In this document: piece after piece, positions 34,588 to 44,559 of the stretch | How positions within the stretch are numbered: the first letter of the stretch is position 1 | Layout of the letters: every line of letters begins with the position of its first letter | From: Verrucomicrobiia bacterium | GTDB lineage: Bacteria; Verrucomicrobiota; Verrucomicrobiia; Limisphaerales; Fontisphaeraceae | Reading direction: 5' to 3' | DNA: 64,000 nucleotides | Assembly (NCBI GenBank): GCA_026414565.1 | Contig: JAOAIT010000017.1 | Location: forward strand, 62,001-126,000 | The notes under the pieces: generated by a model | Databases searched by the model: none | Seen by the model: the letters and a program-made list of their open reading frames with translations, nothing else | What the model was told of the DNA's origin: nothing | Program-made: the position numbers and the translations under genes

Positions 34588-35379
34588 ATGACTTACCAGG
34601 AGCATCTCTCAGAAAATGATCTGATCGGTGCAGTAACCTGCCTGCAGGCGCAGATCAAGAGTAACCCAGGTGACACATTACTTCGCCAGGTTTTATTCCA
34701 GTGTCTGTGCTTGCAGGCTAAGTGGGATCAAGCAGTTGCCCAGCTGGATGTTCTGCAATCGTTGAGCCACGAATGGCAAAATAGGAGTGTGATATTTCAA
34801 GGTATAATTGAAAGTGAAAAAGCACGTGAGCGGGTTTTTCAAGGAATGCACAGCATTCCCTTATATGGCGCAGCTGAATATTGTAGCCGGTCATGGATTG
34901 CAGGATGCGAGAGATTAACCCAAGGTAAATATGATGAGGTTAGCACCTTTTATGAACAAGGATTATCCTCTTGGCCGCAATTTAAATATAAAATCAACGA
35001 CCAACATAGTTCATGGTTCAGCGATGCTGATACTCGAGTTGGGCCTTTCATTGAGGCCTTCCTCCAGACACGTTACTATTGGATTCCGAATTATAGGCTC
35101 AAAATGGTCATATTTTCACCTGTTGAACGTCTCCACGACCTTGTTTGGCGGCGCGCCGAGTTTTGGTTAGCTGATGGACTGCACACACATGGTTTTGTCC
35201 CAGTTCGTTATCCGGGGGCATCTTTAGCATGGTCTGGTAAACTTTTAATGTCGGGCCATACAGAATGGGAAACGGTGGGGGAGAAGTGGCTGATTGGCAT
35301 GGGCCAGCGCTTATGGATGACGGATTGGGGTGACCAGGCTTTTTTAGAGGTACATAAAGTCGAACAGGTTAACACCTAA
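34588..35379 (+). CDS. tagJ: T6SS accessory protein TagJ/ImpE family
   Basis: 263 residues from ATG at 34588, with GGAG five bases upstream and an AGGAGG a little further back. The N-terminal half is TPR-like (NDLIGAVTCLQAQIKSNPGD, LRQVLFQCLCLQAKWDQAVAQLDVL). The C-terminal half has the ImpE pattern WFSDADTRVGPFIEAF, YYWIPNYRLKMVIF, LHDLVWRRAEF. TagJ binds the TssB side of the sheath in systems that have it and helps ClpV-mediated recycling. Confidence 0.88.
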   Translation: MTYQEHLSENDLIGAVTCLQAQIKSNPGDTLLRQVLFQCLCLQAKWDQAVAQLDVLQSLSHEWQNRSVIFQGIIESEKARERVFQGMHSIPLYGAAEYCSRSWIAGCERLTQGKYDEVSTFYEQGLSSWPQFKYKINDQHSSWFSDADTRVGPFIEAFLQTRYYWIPNYRLKMVIFSPVERLHDLVWRRAEFWLADGLHTHGFVPVRYPGASLAWSGKLLMSGHTEWETVGEKWLIGMGQRLWMTDWGDQAFLEVHKVEQVNT

Positions 35380-35386
35380 AAACAAA

Positions 35387-35869
35387 ATGAGGCCAACTTC
35401 CACTTTGCCTTGCCTATTTGAGCGCATATGTTCCGGGGAAAGTGCCAGTGCCAAAGGTGGCATCCACTCACGGTTGGTTTCAATTAGCCAGTATCGTAAA
35501 TCAGTACTGGAGGATTTAAGGAACCTGTTGGGAAACTGTGCGATATTGAAAGATGAGGAGGCCGCATCCTACCCTGAAAGTGCGTGCTCGGTCTTGAATT
35601 ATGGCATTCGTTTCGCATGGGGATCCAACATGGGGCTTCAAGAAATGCCTGCATTGGAATATCATATTAAAGACCTGCTGCTGATATATGAACCACGTTT
35701 TGACCGAGCTTCCTTGAAAGTGACAGCGAGACCTCAAGCAGAACGTCCAGATTCTGTAGCTTTGGAGATTGAAGCGCAATTGTGGTGCCATCCTGTGCCT
35801 GAATATTTAAAATATGAAACCCGATTAGATCTAAATGTAGGAGTGTTTGTTTTTAATAACTTAGGATGA
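35387..35869 (+). CDS. tssE: T6SS baseplate wedge protein TssE (gp25-like)
   Basis: 160 residues. The gp25/lysozyme-like fold is recognised from FERICSGE, YRKSVLEDLRNLLGNC, SVLNYGIRF and the ending in which a charged strand (EPRFDRASLKVTA) precedes IEAQLW. It starts seven bases after tagJ and shares ATGA with tssF. Confidence 0.9.
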   Translation: MRPTSTLPCLFERICSGESASAKGGIHSRLVSISQYRKSVLEDLRNLLGNCAILKDEEAASYPESACSVLNYGIRFAWGSNMGLQEMPALEYHIKDLLLIYEPRFDRASLKVTARPQAERPDSVALEIEAQLWCHPVPEYLKYETRLDLNVGVFVFNNLG

Positions 35870-37767
35870 AAAACCGTCGGCAACAACTTTTGCGTTGCTA
35901 CGAGGAAGAATTGAATTTCCTGCGGCATCGAGCGGCAGAATTTGCCTCGCAAAACCCAAAAGCCGCTGCTAGACTGTTTCTTTCCGCTGATCCCAGCATT
36001 TCCTGCCCTGACCCTCATGTTGAGCGGCTTCTTGAGGGGGTGGCCTATTTAACGGCTCGTGTGCGTTTGAAATTCGAATCCGAATTTCCTCGTTTCACTC
36101 AGGCCTTGCTGGAATCTATTTATCCTTATTACTTGTGCCCTTTGCCATCTATGACAATCGTAGAGTTTGTGCCCAAGTATGCCGAGGTTCCCCCGCAAGG
36201 ATATAAGATACCGCGGCACACGGAATTACGAGAGCTGCTCCGCGGAGACGAGGAACGAGTCACCCCTTGTCTTTTTCGTACTGGCCATGCAGTTGATGTC
36301 AGGCCTATCCAACCTCCAGAGTGCCACTATTATTCTCAAAGGCTTGCCGATTTGCGTCTCCCTGATGGCCTAAATATTCATGCAGCCATTCGTATCCGGC
36401 TTCGCACTCAAGGAAGCGTGGCCTTCAACGAACTGGAATTAGACCGTTTGAGCTTCTATATTCATGCTGACCCATCACTGGCGGGTGTACTCTACGAGGA
36501 GATAATGGCTCACCTTTCACACGTGGTGGTGCAGGTGGCGGGAGACCGGAGAGAGACCCTTGGGCTTTTGCCATCGAGATGTGTGAGACCAGTGGGTTTT
36601 GACCGGGAGCAGGCCTTGTTACTGCAAGATTCGAGGTGTTTCGATGGTTACCGTCTGCTTCAAGAGTACTTTGCATTTCCCCAGCGATACATGTTTTTTG
36701 AACTGGAAGGACTTAATCCGATGTTGGAAAAGGTCCATGGGGACGCTATGGAAATCGTTTTAGGATTTGACCGTGATAACCGAGTCTTGGATCGGCGGCT
36801 CATTCCTAACGGCTTAAGACTTTTTTGCACGCCCGCGGTAAATCTGTTTCCCCTCTGGTGCGACCAGATTGAATTGACCGATCGCTTCCATGAGTTTGCG
36901 ATATTGCCCGATCGGACAAGGCCTTTGGATTATGAAGTCCATTCGGTTGAATGTGTTGTGGGGTTGGATGACACGGGAACGGAAGCGCGACGTTTTTCGC
37001 CATTTTATCAAAATCGGGATACGGGGCCAGGCGGCGCATATTTTACAGTTCATCGCCGGCAGCGGCTGCTTACTGACCAGGAGCAACGCACCGGCCAGCA
37101 CCCTGCTTATCTGGGGTGCGATGCCTTTCTCTCATTGGTGGATGAGAATGCAGTGCCGCTGGCATCTCGATATCATGGAAATGCTGTGCGTTCACTCAGG
37201 CGCTTGCGAGTCCGGGCCTGGTGCACAAACCGGCATCTTCCCGCATACATGGCTGAGCCCAGGCGATTTGATTTGTTTGGAGGTCCTTTGGAATCCATAC
37301 ACTGCCTTGAAAGACCAACCCTGCCCTATCCATCCTTTGCGGAAGGCGAATTTGCCTGGCGCCTAATTGGGCATTTGGGGGTAAATTACCAAAGCCTGCT
37401 CTCAAGTAATGATTCAGGGGTTGGTGCACTGAAAAAACTATTAAAGCTCTATGCCTACACCGAAGATGGAGAATCGCCGGTCGAAATTGAACACCTGAGA
37501 AAAATCGAGGTCGATTATGTAACCCATCGCGTTCCAACCAAGGGCCCGGTGCCCTTCGCATTTGCGCGTGGTTTACTGATTAAAATGGATGTTGACGATC
37601 ACAAAGGCGGCGGGTTTGGAATGTTTTTGCTTGGTGCGGTATTAGAGCGCTTTTTCGCGAAATATGCATCTGTAAATTCCTTTACCCAACTCGTATTAAC
37701 CAGCGACGAGGGAAACACATTGAGGAAAACATGGCCGCCACGTTCAGGAGCCCGAGAGATCGTTTGA
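35866..37767 (+). CDS. tssF: T6SS baseplate protein TssF
   Basis: 633 residues. The N-terminus is classic for TssF/VasA: LLRCYEEELNFLRHRAAEFA, DPHVERLLEGVAYLTARV, RFTQALLESIYPYYLCPLPSM. Two TssF chains and one TssG form the baseplate wedge around VgrG. The ATG overlaps the tssE stop and the 3' end overlaps tssG by 37 bases. Confidence 0.95.
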   Translation: MKNRRQQLLRCYEEELNFLRHRAAEFASQNPKAAARLFLSADPSISCPDPHVERLLEGVAYLTARVRLKFESEFPRFTQALLESIYPYYLCPLPSMTIVEFVPKYAEVPPQGYKIPRHTELRELLRGDEERVTPCLFRTGHAVDVRPIQPPECHYYSQRLADLRLPDGLNIHAAIRIRLRTQGSVAFNELELDRLSFYIHADPSLAGVLYEEIMAHLSHVVVQVAGDRRETLGLLPSRCVRPVGFDREQALLLQDSRCFDGYRLLQEYFAFPQRYMFFELEGLNPMLEKVHGDAMEIVLGFDRDNRVLDRRLIPNGLRLFCTPAVNLFPLWCDQIELTDRFHEFAILPDRTRPLDYEVHSVECVVGLDDTGTEARRFSPFYQNRDTGPGGAYFTVHRRQRLLTDQEQRTGQHPAYLGCDAFLSLVDENAVPLASRYHGNAVRSLRRLRVRAWCTNRHLPAYMAEPRRFDLFGGPLESIHCLERPTLPYPSFAEGEFAWRLIGHLGVNYQSLLSSNDSGVGALKKLLKLYAYTEDGESPVEIEHLRKIEVDYVTHRVPTKGPVPFAFARGLLIKMDVDDHKGGGFGMFLLGAVLERFFAKYASVNSFTQLVLTSDEGNTLRKTWPPRSGAREIV

Positions 37768-38807
37768 TTGAAGACATGGCGCACAGGTATTACAGCTTTG
37801 ATTTTTTCCAAGCTGTAAGGTTACTGGAAAACGCCTACCCTGAGTTCCCACGGGTGGGGTATTCGCTACTGCCGAGGGAAGACGTGGTACGTTTCGGTCA
37901 GCGGGCATTTGTCGTGTTTGCCCCTTCATCAATTCAGGATTTTGTACGGGGTAACGTTGTGGATCCAGTAAATCAACCGCATCGAATGTATGTTTATTTT
38001 TTCGGATTAATTGGCCCGAACGGTCCCATGCCAGAATTCCTCACTCAGGCTGTGTTGGACCGACGGCGATATCCAAATTGCGATTCAGCGCCGGGCGATT
38101 TTCTCGACGTATTAACGCACCGGCTTTGTTCCTTCTTCTACCGTGCTTGGGCTAGCAATCAAAAAACAGTGGATTTTGAACGATCAAGCGGAAGAAGCTT
38201 CTCCTTTTACTTCTCGTCATTGCTAGGGGCGAGTCGTGCTGCCGCAGGGAAGGAGGACTATGAGATATCTTCTGAGGACAAAAACGGCGCCATTCGGGAG
38301 TATTCCCAATATTATTACCTCGGGCATTTAATATCATATTCGCGCCCGCTTGAGGGACTGGTCGCAATACTGGCCGATTTTTTTGGCTGCAAGGTCAAGG
38401 TGCAAGAATTTATTGGGCGTTGGCTGCCCTTGCCGGAGAATTCAGTATGTCGGCTCGGGCAAAGTCCAGGGTCTGGAAGTTTGGGCATCAACCTTATTGC
38501 AGGTTGCCGGGTCTGGGAATGCCAGCAGACCATTCGTCTTCAATTTGGACCACTCAGATTAGTTCAGTATTTACGAATGCTTCCCGGTACTGACTCATTT
38601 AAAAGGTTGCGCGCCTGGGTAACCTTTTATTTGGGTTATGAAATTCGGTGTGAACTTAATTTATTATTGAGCGCCGACCAAGTTCCGAAAATAGAACTTG
38701 GAAATGGGGCACGCGTCGGTCTCACGACGTGGATAAGGAGTCGTGAAATGGAGCGAGACGTCGATGATTTATGTGTGGAATTGAGTGTATGTGACTTTTC
38801 CGACTAA
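37731..38807 (+). CDS. tssG: T6SS baseplate protein TssG
   Basis: 358 residues. Family markers are FDFFQAVRLLE, VVRFGQRAFVVF, YVYFFGLIGPNGPMPEFLTQ and LDVLTHRLCSFFYRAW. It begins inside the end of tssF and ends nine bases before clpV. Confidence 0.95.
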   Translation: MAATFRSPRDRLIEDMAHRYYSFDFFQAVRLLENAYPEFPRVGYSLLPREDVVRFGQRAFVVFAPSSIQDFVRGNVVDPVNQPHRMYVYFFGLIGPNGPMPEFLTQAVLDRRRYPNCDSAPGDFLDVLTHRLCSFFYRAWASNQKTVDFERSSGRSFSFYFSSLLGASRAAAGKEDYEISSEDKNGAIREYSQYYYLGHLISYSRPLEGLVAILADFFGCKVKVQEFIGRWLPLPENSVCRLGQSPGSGSLGINLIAGCRVWECQQTIRLQFGPLRLVQYLRMLPGTDSFKRLRAWVTFYLGYEIRCELNLLLSADQVPKIELGNGARVGLTTWIRSREMERDVDDLCVELSVCDFSD

Positions 38808-38816
38808 TAATAAATT

Positions 38817-41582
38817 ATGGCCGAAATCGAGCTAGCATCTTTGTTTGGTAAACTAACGGTACTGGGTTACCGGGAACTGACAAATGCTTGGCAGTATGCA
38901 TTCCATCGTGGAGACCAGTCTGTCGAGCTGGTACATTGGCTCCATCAAATATACATGGGGGAGGACTCCGATTTACATCGAGTAGCGCGCCATTTTAGCA
39001 TGGATTGCGCGCGTTTGATGAAAGACCTGACTCGTGCGTTGCCCGAAAAGAAGCGAGCCAGTTCCGGCAATCCTGGATTTTCCCCGCAAGTGGAGGAAGC
39101 CGTCGAACGGGGTTGGGTTTATGCAACCTTGCTTTTTAAGGAAACTCGGATTCGCACAGGTTGTTTGATGGTGGCCATTTTAAGAACACGCAATCTCAGG
39201 GAGACATTGTGGAATTTGTCAGACCAGTTTAAACGAATTAAATGCGACGAACTAAGTGATGATTATGGAAAAATATTAAGCGACTCACCCGAAGCCACGA
39301 TGGACTCCATGGAAGGAGGAGCTTTGTTGGGGGATATGTCAGGCGTTGTCTCCGCAGCAGCAAATGGTATAGACCTCTTTAAGGAAGGCAAAACAGCAAA
39401 TAAGGAAGGAGTAGATGGAGTGGTGCCCGTTGGTCCTGGATCCGCTCAGGCGCCGCGACGAAGCGCACTTCAGAAATTTACTGTAGATTTAACTGAAAAG
39501 GCAAAGAATGGGGAATTAGACCCGGTGATCGGCCGCGAAACTGAAATCCGACAAATTATGGACATCCTAATGCGTCGGCGTCAGAATAACCCCATTTTGA
39601 CAGGCGAGGCTGGAGTAGGGAAAACAGCCGTTGTAGAGGGATTTGCACTCAAGATTGCCGCGGGTGAGGTGCCGCCAGCCTTGCGTGATGTTTCTCTAAA
39701 GATGTTGGATTTGGGTCTCCTCCAAGCGGGTGCAAGTGTGAAGGGAGAGTTTGAAAATCGCGTCCGGCAATTAATTGATGAGGTCAAGGCATCTCCCAAA
39801 CCTGTTATCTTGTTTATTGATGAAGCACACATGTTGATCGGGGCTGGGGGGGCGGCTGGCCAAGGTGATGCGGCTAATCTTTTTAAACCTGCATTGGCGC
39901 GTGGTACTTTGAGGACGATCGCTGCTACCACTTGGGCTGAATATAAAAAGTATTTTGAAAAAGACCCAGCGTTAACCCGGCGTTTCCAAGTAGTCAAAGT
40001 AGAGGAGCCTGATGAGAATAAGGCCATAGCGATGCTGCATGGGCTAAAGGAGGTTATGGAGCGGCATCACAACGTCCAAATCTTGAATTCCGCCTTTGAA
40101 GCGGCAGTAAAGCTTTCCCACCGTTACCTTCCCTCGCGGCAATTACCTGACAAAGCCATCAGCCTTCTCGATACTGCTGCCGCTCGGGTTTCTATAAGTC
40201 AGCATGCCATCCCTCCTGAAGTAGAACAATGCCGCATAGAGATAAAAGAATTAGTCAAGCAACAAGAGATTCTACAGCGTGAATACGCGTTTGGGGTAAA
40301 CCACGAGAAGCGGTTGAAGGAAAACGAAATCAAGCTTTCTGTTTTAAGGCAGCAACTGGAGGAAAAGGAGGCTGCGTGGTCCAAAGAGCGAGAGATAGTT
40401 GGCCAAATATTGGAAGTGCGGAAAACATTATTACTAAAAAAGACCTCAAGTGCCGACCATGGCCAAAGGGTTGGCAGCGACGACCGGCAATTGGCAGAGT
40501 TGCGGGACAAACTAACTATCCAGGAGGCCTTACTCAAAACCGTGCGCAGAGAGGTTCCTTTGGTCATGGATTCAGTAGACGAGCAGTCAGTGGCATGCGT
40601 TTTGTCGGATTGGACTGGGATTCCTGTGGGGCGAATGGTAAAGAATGAAATAGAAGCTGTTTTACATTTGGTTGATGCGTTGGAGACTCGGATTATTGGT
40701 CAACGTTTTGCCCTAGAAACCATTGCTAAACGCATTCAGACTGCCCGAGCGGGGCTAGATAATCCAAATCGCCCGATTGGAGTCTTCTTGTTGGTTGGTA
40801 CGAGCGGAGTTGGCAAGACGGAAACGGCGCTGGCTTTGGGCGAAGCCCTTTACGGAGGTGAGCACAACGTCATTACCATCAATATGAGTGAATTTCAAGA
40901 GGCCCATACGGTATCCACCTTAAAAGGTGCACCGCCGGGGTATGTCGGATATGGGGAAGGGGGCGTGTTAACTGAAGCCGTGCGCCGGCGACCTTATAGC
41001 ATTGTGCTTTTGGATGAGGTTGAGAAGGCTCATCCCGACGTGTATGAAATCTTCTTTCAGGTTTTTGACAAGGGCTGGATGGAAGATGGGGAGGGCCGCT
41101 ACATCGACTTTAAAAACACCATTATATTGCTGACCACCAACGTGGGTAGCGAACAGATTCATAATTTATGCAAGGATCCCGAATTGTGCCCCGACGCCGA
41201 AGGATTGGCAAAAGCATTGCGCCCTATTTTACTCAAGACATTTCCAGCAGCTTTGCTCGGCCGAGTGGTGACTGTTCCGTACTTTCCCTTAAGCGACTCA
41301 ATTCTGAAAAAAATTGTACGTCTCCAGTTGGATCGTATTATAAAGCGTACAGCAGAAAACAAAAATATTGCCGTGGAATACGATGACAAAGTTGTAGATT
41401 TGATTGCTTGTCGATGCACCGAAGTGGAAAGCGGGGGACGAATGGTTGATGCAATATTAACCAACACACTGCTACCAGCCATTAGCCGCGAATTCTTAAT
41501 CCGATTGGGAGCCGGACGCTCACTCAGTAAGGTTAAAATTAGCGCGGATAACACCGACTTTTGTTATGAATATATTGATTGA
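38817..41582 (+). CDS. clpV: T6SS sheath-recycling AAA+ ATPase ClpV (TssH)
   Basis: 921 residues. The N-domain (about 1-160) is followed by two AAA+ modules. D1 has GEAGVGKT (about 263-270) and LFIDEAHML (about 331-339). D2 has GTSGVGKTE (about 661-669) and VLLDEVEKAHPD (about 730-741). A ClpV-type middle coiled coil lies between (about 470-590). The enzyme pulls on contracted TssB/TssC sheaths. The N-domain is more divergent than the ATPase parts and is followed by a low-complexity linker. Both Walker motifs are intact, so it should be active. Confidence 0.95.
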   Translation: MAEIELASLFGKLTVLGYRELTNAWQYAFHRGDQSVELVHWLHQIYMGEDSDLHRVARHFSMDCARLMKDLTRALPEKKRASSGNPGFSPQVEEAVERGWVYATLLFKETRIRTGCLMVAILRTRNLRETLWNLSDQFKRIKCDELSDDYGKILSDSPEATMDSMEGGALLGDMSGVVSAAANGIDLFKEGKTANKEGVDGVVPVGPGSAQAPRRSALQKFTVDLTEKAKNGELDPVIGRETEIRQIMDILMRRRQNNPILTGEAGVGKTAVVEGFALKIAAGEVPPALRDVSLKMLDLGLLQAGASVKGEFENRVRQLIDEVKASPKPVILFIDEAHMLIGAGGAAGQGDAANLFKPALARGTLRTIAATTWAEYKKYFEKDPALTRRFQVVKVEEPDENKAIAMLHGLKEVMERHHNVQILNSAFEAAVKLSHRYLPSRQLPDKAISLLDTAAARVSISQHAIPPEVEQCRIEIKELVKQQEILQREYAFGVNHEKRLKENEIKLSVLRQQLEEKEAAWSKEREIVGQILEVRKTLLLKKTSSADHGQRVGSDDRQLAELRDKLTIQEALLKTVRREVPLVMDSVDEQSVACVLSDWTGIPVGRMVKNEIEAVLHLVDALETRIIGQRFALETIAKRIQTARAGLDNPNRPIGVFLLVGTSGVGKTETALALGEALYGGEHNVITINMSEFQEAHTVSTLKGAPPGYVGYGEGGVLTEAVRRRPYSIVLLDEVEKAHPDVYEIFFQVFDKGWMEDGEGRYIDFKNTIILLTTNVGSEQIHNLCKDPELCPDAEGLAKALRPILLKTFPAALLGRVVTVPYFPLSDSILKKIVRLQLDRIIKRTAENKNIAVEYDDKVVDLIACRCTEVESGGRMVDAILTNTLLPAISREFLIRLGAGRSLSKVKISADNTDFCYEYID

Positions 41583-41631
41583 ACACTATGGATTCATTTT
41601 ATAATAGTCCTCAATAGAGCCAAAGGCAGGC

Positions 41632-42453
41632 ATGAGCAGGCCCTTCAAACGAAGCAGGGGACCCCTTGGTATCGGAACAGGCGCGCCAAGGGGGGCTGAG
41701 GTCTTTCCAATCGGTATTAGTGGCGGGTGTGCCTCCGTCCTTTGGAGAATACGTGATGCACATTTCAAAAGATTATATCCTTATCCCCACGGCTTACCTT
41801 CTAGTGGGGAGACCTTGACGAACTTCCTGCCAAAAGAAATACTTTTAAGTGAGCCCGAGGCTCTGGAGTGCGTGAAAATGGCATTTTGGGGCAGAAAGGG
41901 CGAAGCCTCGAACAGCGGACGGTGGAAGTTGTTGGCTGTTTACGAAATCAGTACTGGCAATCTGCGGGCGGTTCTCTTGCTCCCAAACCGACCTGATGAA
42001 TGGCGGGTAGTACTCGCTTATAGCGGAGCCATATCTAAGGTGCGTAATATGGTAAGTAACATAACTGGATGGCTCAGTGAAAGAGAATTAATGGTTTCGA
42101 CTGTACAGCCCTATTTGATAGCATCCAAACTGGCACTTTATTTCAAGCTGAAATATGGCAAACGGTTGGTCTTGGCTGGTTATTCGGAGGGTAGCCAGCT
42201 TGCCCAGTTTGCCAGTGCTTGTACTAATGTTCCTGGAGTGGGAATTAATTCCGCGCAGCTCCCTGAAGCGATACGCAGGTATCTCCAGCAGTACACCACG
42301 CTCCATGGGTCAGGACGTTTTCTGTTGTATAACCGCGGAATTGCGTATACCCAAGAGGATGCTAACAAACAAATGGACGCATTCATCAACATTTCCCAAC
42401 TGGTTTATTTATGCGAGCTACTCAACACAGCGTCATGTGTTTCCGAAATTTGA
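41632..42453 (+). CDS. Lipase-like protein with GxSxG box, candidate T6SS effector
   Basis: 273 residues between clpV and vgrG. The strand-turn-helix LVLAGYSEGSQLAQFASA carries a GxSxG nucleophile elbow (Ser185), and GVGINSAQLPEAIRRYL follows as in class 3 lipase and Mbeg1-like hydrolases. LLAVYEISTGNLRAVLLL and WRVVLAYSGAISKVRNMVSNI occupy the place of the usual FRGT strand. His and Asp of the triad cannot be assigned with certainty. There is no signal peptide, as expected for a T6SS cargo. It could be a Tle-type phospholipase effector; alternatively it is an inactive hydrolase with a structural role. No immunity gene is obvious next to it. Confidence 0.6.
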   Translation: MSRPFKRSRGPLGIGTGAPRGAEVFPIGISGGCASVLWRIRDAHFKRLYPYPHGLPSSGETLTNFLPKEILLSEPEALECVKMAFWGRKGEASNSGRWKLLAVYEISTGNLRAVLLLPNRPDEWRVVLAYSGAISKVRNMVSNITGWLSERELMVSTVQPYLIASKLALYFKLKYGKRLVLAGYSEGSQLAQFASACTNVPGVGINSAQLPEAIRRYLQQYTTLHGSGRFLLYNRGIAYTQEDANKQMDAFINISQLVYLCELLNTASCVSEI

Positions 42454-42551
42454 CTCAATCTATGGGCTGTCCTAAGTTGAAAAAAATGAATGCGCATCGG
42501 GCAGAGCAAGCACCACACCATTCAAGTGTAAAATAAGCCAATTGAGATCTT

Positions 42552-44552
42552 ATGCCAGCCAAACAAGAGCATCGCCTGCTGGCGCTGGGCACCCCCTTGG
42601 GACCTAATGTACTTTTGGTTCAACGTCTGGTAGGCTCGGAAACCCTTGGTCGGCTTTCGATATTCCATTTGGATCTGCTAAGCGAGCAGGCCGGTATCAG
42701 CTTTGATGCCATTGTAGGACAAAATGTCACTCTCCGAATGGAGGTGAATAAGGGTCGCACCCGGTATATTAATGGATATGTGGCACACTTTTCACAGTCG
42801 GGTCAGATAGGAAGCTACTTCCGTTACCAGGCGACAGTAGTTCCCTGGCTTTGGTTCCTTACACGGACATCTGATTGCAGGATATTTCAGGAAATAAGTG
42901 TTCCGAATATTATCAAAACCATTTTTCGTGAAAAGGGATTCACGGATTTCCGTGATCAATTAACCAGGTCATACCCACCACTGAATTATTGTGTACAGTA
43001 CCGTGAATCGGATTTTAATTTTGTCAGCCGCCTGATGGAACAGGAGGGAATATATTATTTCTTTGAGCACCAAGAGGGCAAGCATGTGTTGGTTCTTGCC
43101 GATGCCATGAGCTGCCATGCATCCATTCCCGGTTATTCAAAAATAATGTTTCGCCCTCCCTCTTCCATGGCGCGCGATCAGGAGACTATTAATGATTGGA
43201 TCATCGATCAAGAAGTGCAGTCTGGTGTTTATATATTGAATGATTACGATTTCACCAAGCCCCGCAGCAATTTGGTGGCCAAGGCTGAGATGACTCGGGC
43301 ACATCCATTTTCCAAGCTGGCGGTCTATGACTATCCCGGTGGTTATGAACAGTATGCCAGTGGCCAGGCATATTCGCGAGTCCGGCTCGAGGAATTGCAG
43401 GCTTTGCGTAAGGTATGCCGGGGACAAACGACGGTTCGTGGCTTGGCGGCGGGCTACAAGTTTGCGTTGGTGGATCATCCAAGAATGGACCAAAATCGCA
43501 ATTATTTGGTAGTCTCAACCAGCTTCCAGGCTGTATCGGATACGTTTGAATCAAACGAACTGGGGAATCTAGGTGATTTCTTTAATGGCAATTTTACCGC
43601 CATTCCAATTGAAGAAGTCTTTCGCCCGGCTCGACTCACTGCGAAGCCAATTATCCAAGGGCCCCAAACCGCGTTGGTGGTGGGGCCGAAAGGGGAGGAA
43701 ATCCATACCGACGCATACGGACGGGTAAAAGTTCAATTCCATTGGGACCGCTATGGCCAGGCAGATGAAAAGTCATCATGTTGGGTGCGAGTATCTCAAA
43801 ATTGGGCTGGAAAAAAGTGGGGCTCAGTTTACATCCCACGCATTGGCCAGGAGGTAATCGTTGAATTTTTAGAAGGTGACCCAGATAAACCAATAGTAAC
43901 TGGGTGCGTATACAATGCTGATGCCATGCCTCCTTATGAACTTCCAGCGGAGAAAACCAAGTGTACATTAAAGAGTAGCAGTTCCAAAGGTGGCAATGGT
44001 TTTAACGAAATACGGTTCGAGGACAAAAAGGGAAAGGAACAATTGTTTGTACACGCGCAACGTAATTATGACATCCAGGTCAGACAAGACCGTATTGAGA
44101 CGATTGGGAGAAACAGGCATTTAATTGTCAAAGGGCACAAGCTAGAGAGGATTAATGGAAACCGTCACGAGATCATTGGCAAATCTCACTATGAAAATAT
44201 TGATCAAGATCACCACGTTGAAATTGGTGGTGAACAGGCGGTTTTGATTCGGGGCGCAAAGAGCCTGACTGTTGATGGCAATGTGACGGAGGTATTCCAG
44301 GCCAATCACTCGGAAGAGGTCTGGTCTGATTATTATCTTGTCGCCGACAACCTGGTGCTTGAGGCCAATTCCAACATCACAATCAGAGTCGGCGACTCAT
44401 TTATTGCCATCGAAAAAGGAGGAATTCGTATTTCAAGTCCAGGACAGATTGCTATCGAAGCAGGTGCGAATGTCTCGGTTAAGGGTAACATGGCCACAAT
44501 TAAGGGGCGTGGATTGGTGGTAATTCAGGGAGGATTGGTCAAAATAAACTAG
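42552..44552 (+). CDS. vgrG: T6SS spike protein VgrG (TssI)
   Basis: 666 residues. The gp27-like base (PNIIKTIFREKGFTDF, YCVQYRESDFNFVSRLMEQEGIYYFFEH) leads into the gp5 OB-fold (DAYGRVKVQFHWDRYG at about 382, CWVRVSQNWAGKKWGSVYIPRIGQEVIVEFLEGDPDKPIVTG). A repetitive beta-prism needle follows (IETIGRNRH, HEIIGKSHYENID and similar). It stops after the needle, so there is no fused effector domain; cargo must bind through adaptors, PAAR or Hcp. A DUF2345-type end is not clear. It is preceded by a 98-base gap. Confidence 0.95.
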   Translation: MPAKQEHRLLALGTPLGPNVLLVQRLVGSETLGRLSIFHLDLLSEQAGISFDAIVGQNVTLRMEVNKGRTRYINGYVAHFSQSGQIGSYFRYQATVVPWLWFLTRTSDCRIFQEISVPNIIKTIFREKGFTDFRDQLTRSYPPLNYCVQYRESDFNFVSRLMEQEGIYYFFEHQEGKHVLVLADAMSCHASIPGYSKIMFRPPSSMARDQETINDWIIDQEVQSGVYILNDYDFTKPRSNLVAKAEMTRAHPFSKLAVYDYPGGYEQYASGQAYSRVRLEELQALRKVCRGQTTVRGLAAGYKFALVDHPRMDQNRNYLVVSTSFQAVSDTFESNELGNLGDFFNGNFTAIPIEEVFRPARLTAKPIIQGPQTALVVGPKGEEIHTDAYGRVKVQFHWDRYGQADEKSSCWVRVSQNWAGKKWGSVYIPRIGQEVIVEFLEGDPDKPIVTGCVYNADAMPPYELPAEKTKCTLKSSSSKGGNGFNEIRFEDKKGKEQLFVHAQRNYDIQVRQDRIETIGRNRHLIVKGHKLERINGNRHEIIGKSHYENIDQDHHVEIGGEQAVLIRGAKSLTVDGNVTEVFQANHSEEVWSDYYLVADNLVLEANSNITIRVGDSFIAIEKGGIRISSPGQIAIEAGANVSVKGNMATIKGRGLVVIQGGLVKIN

Positions 44553-44559
44553 CTTATAT

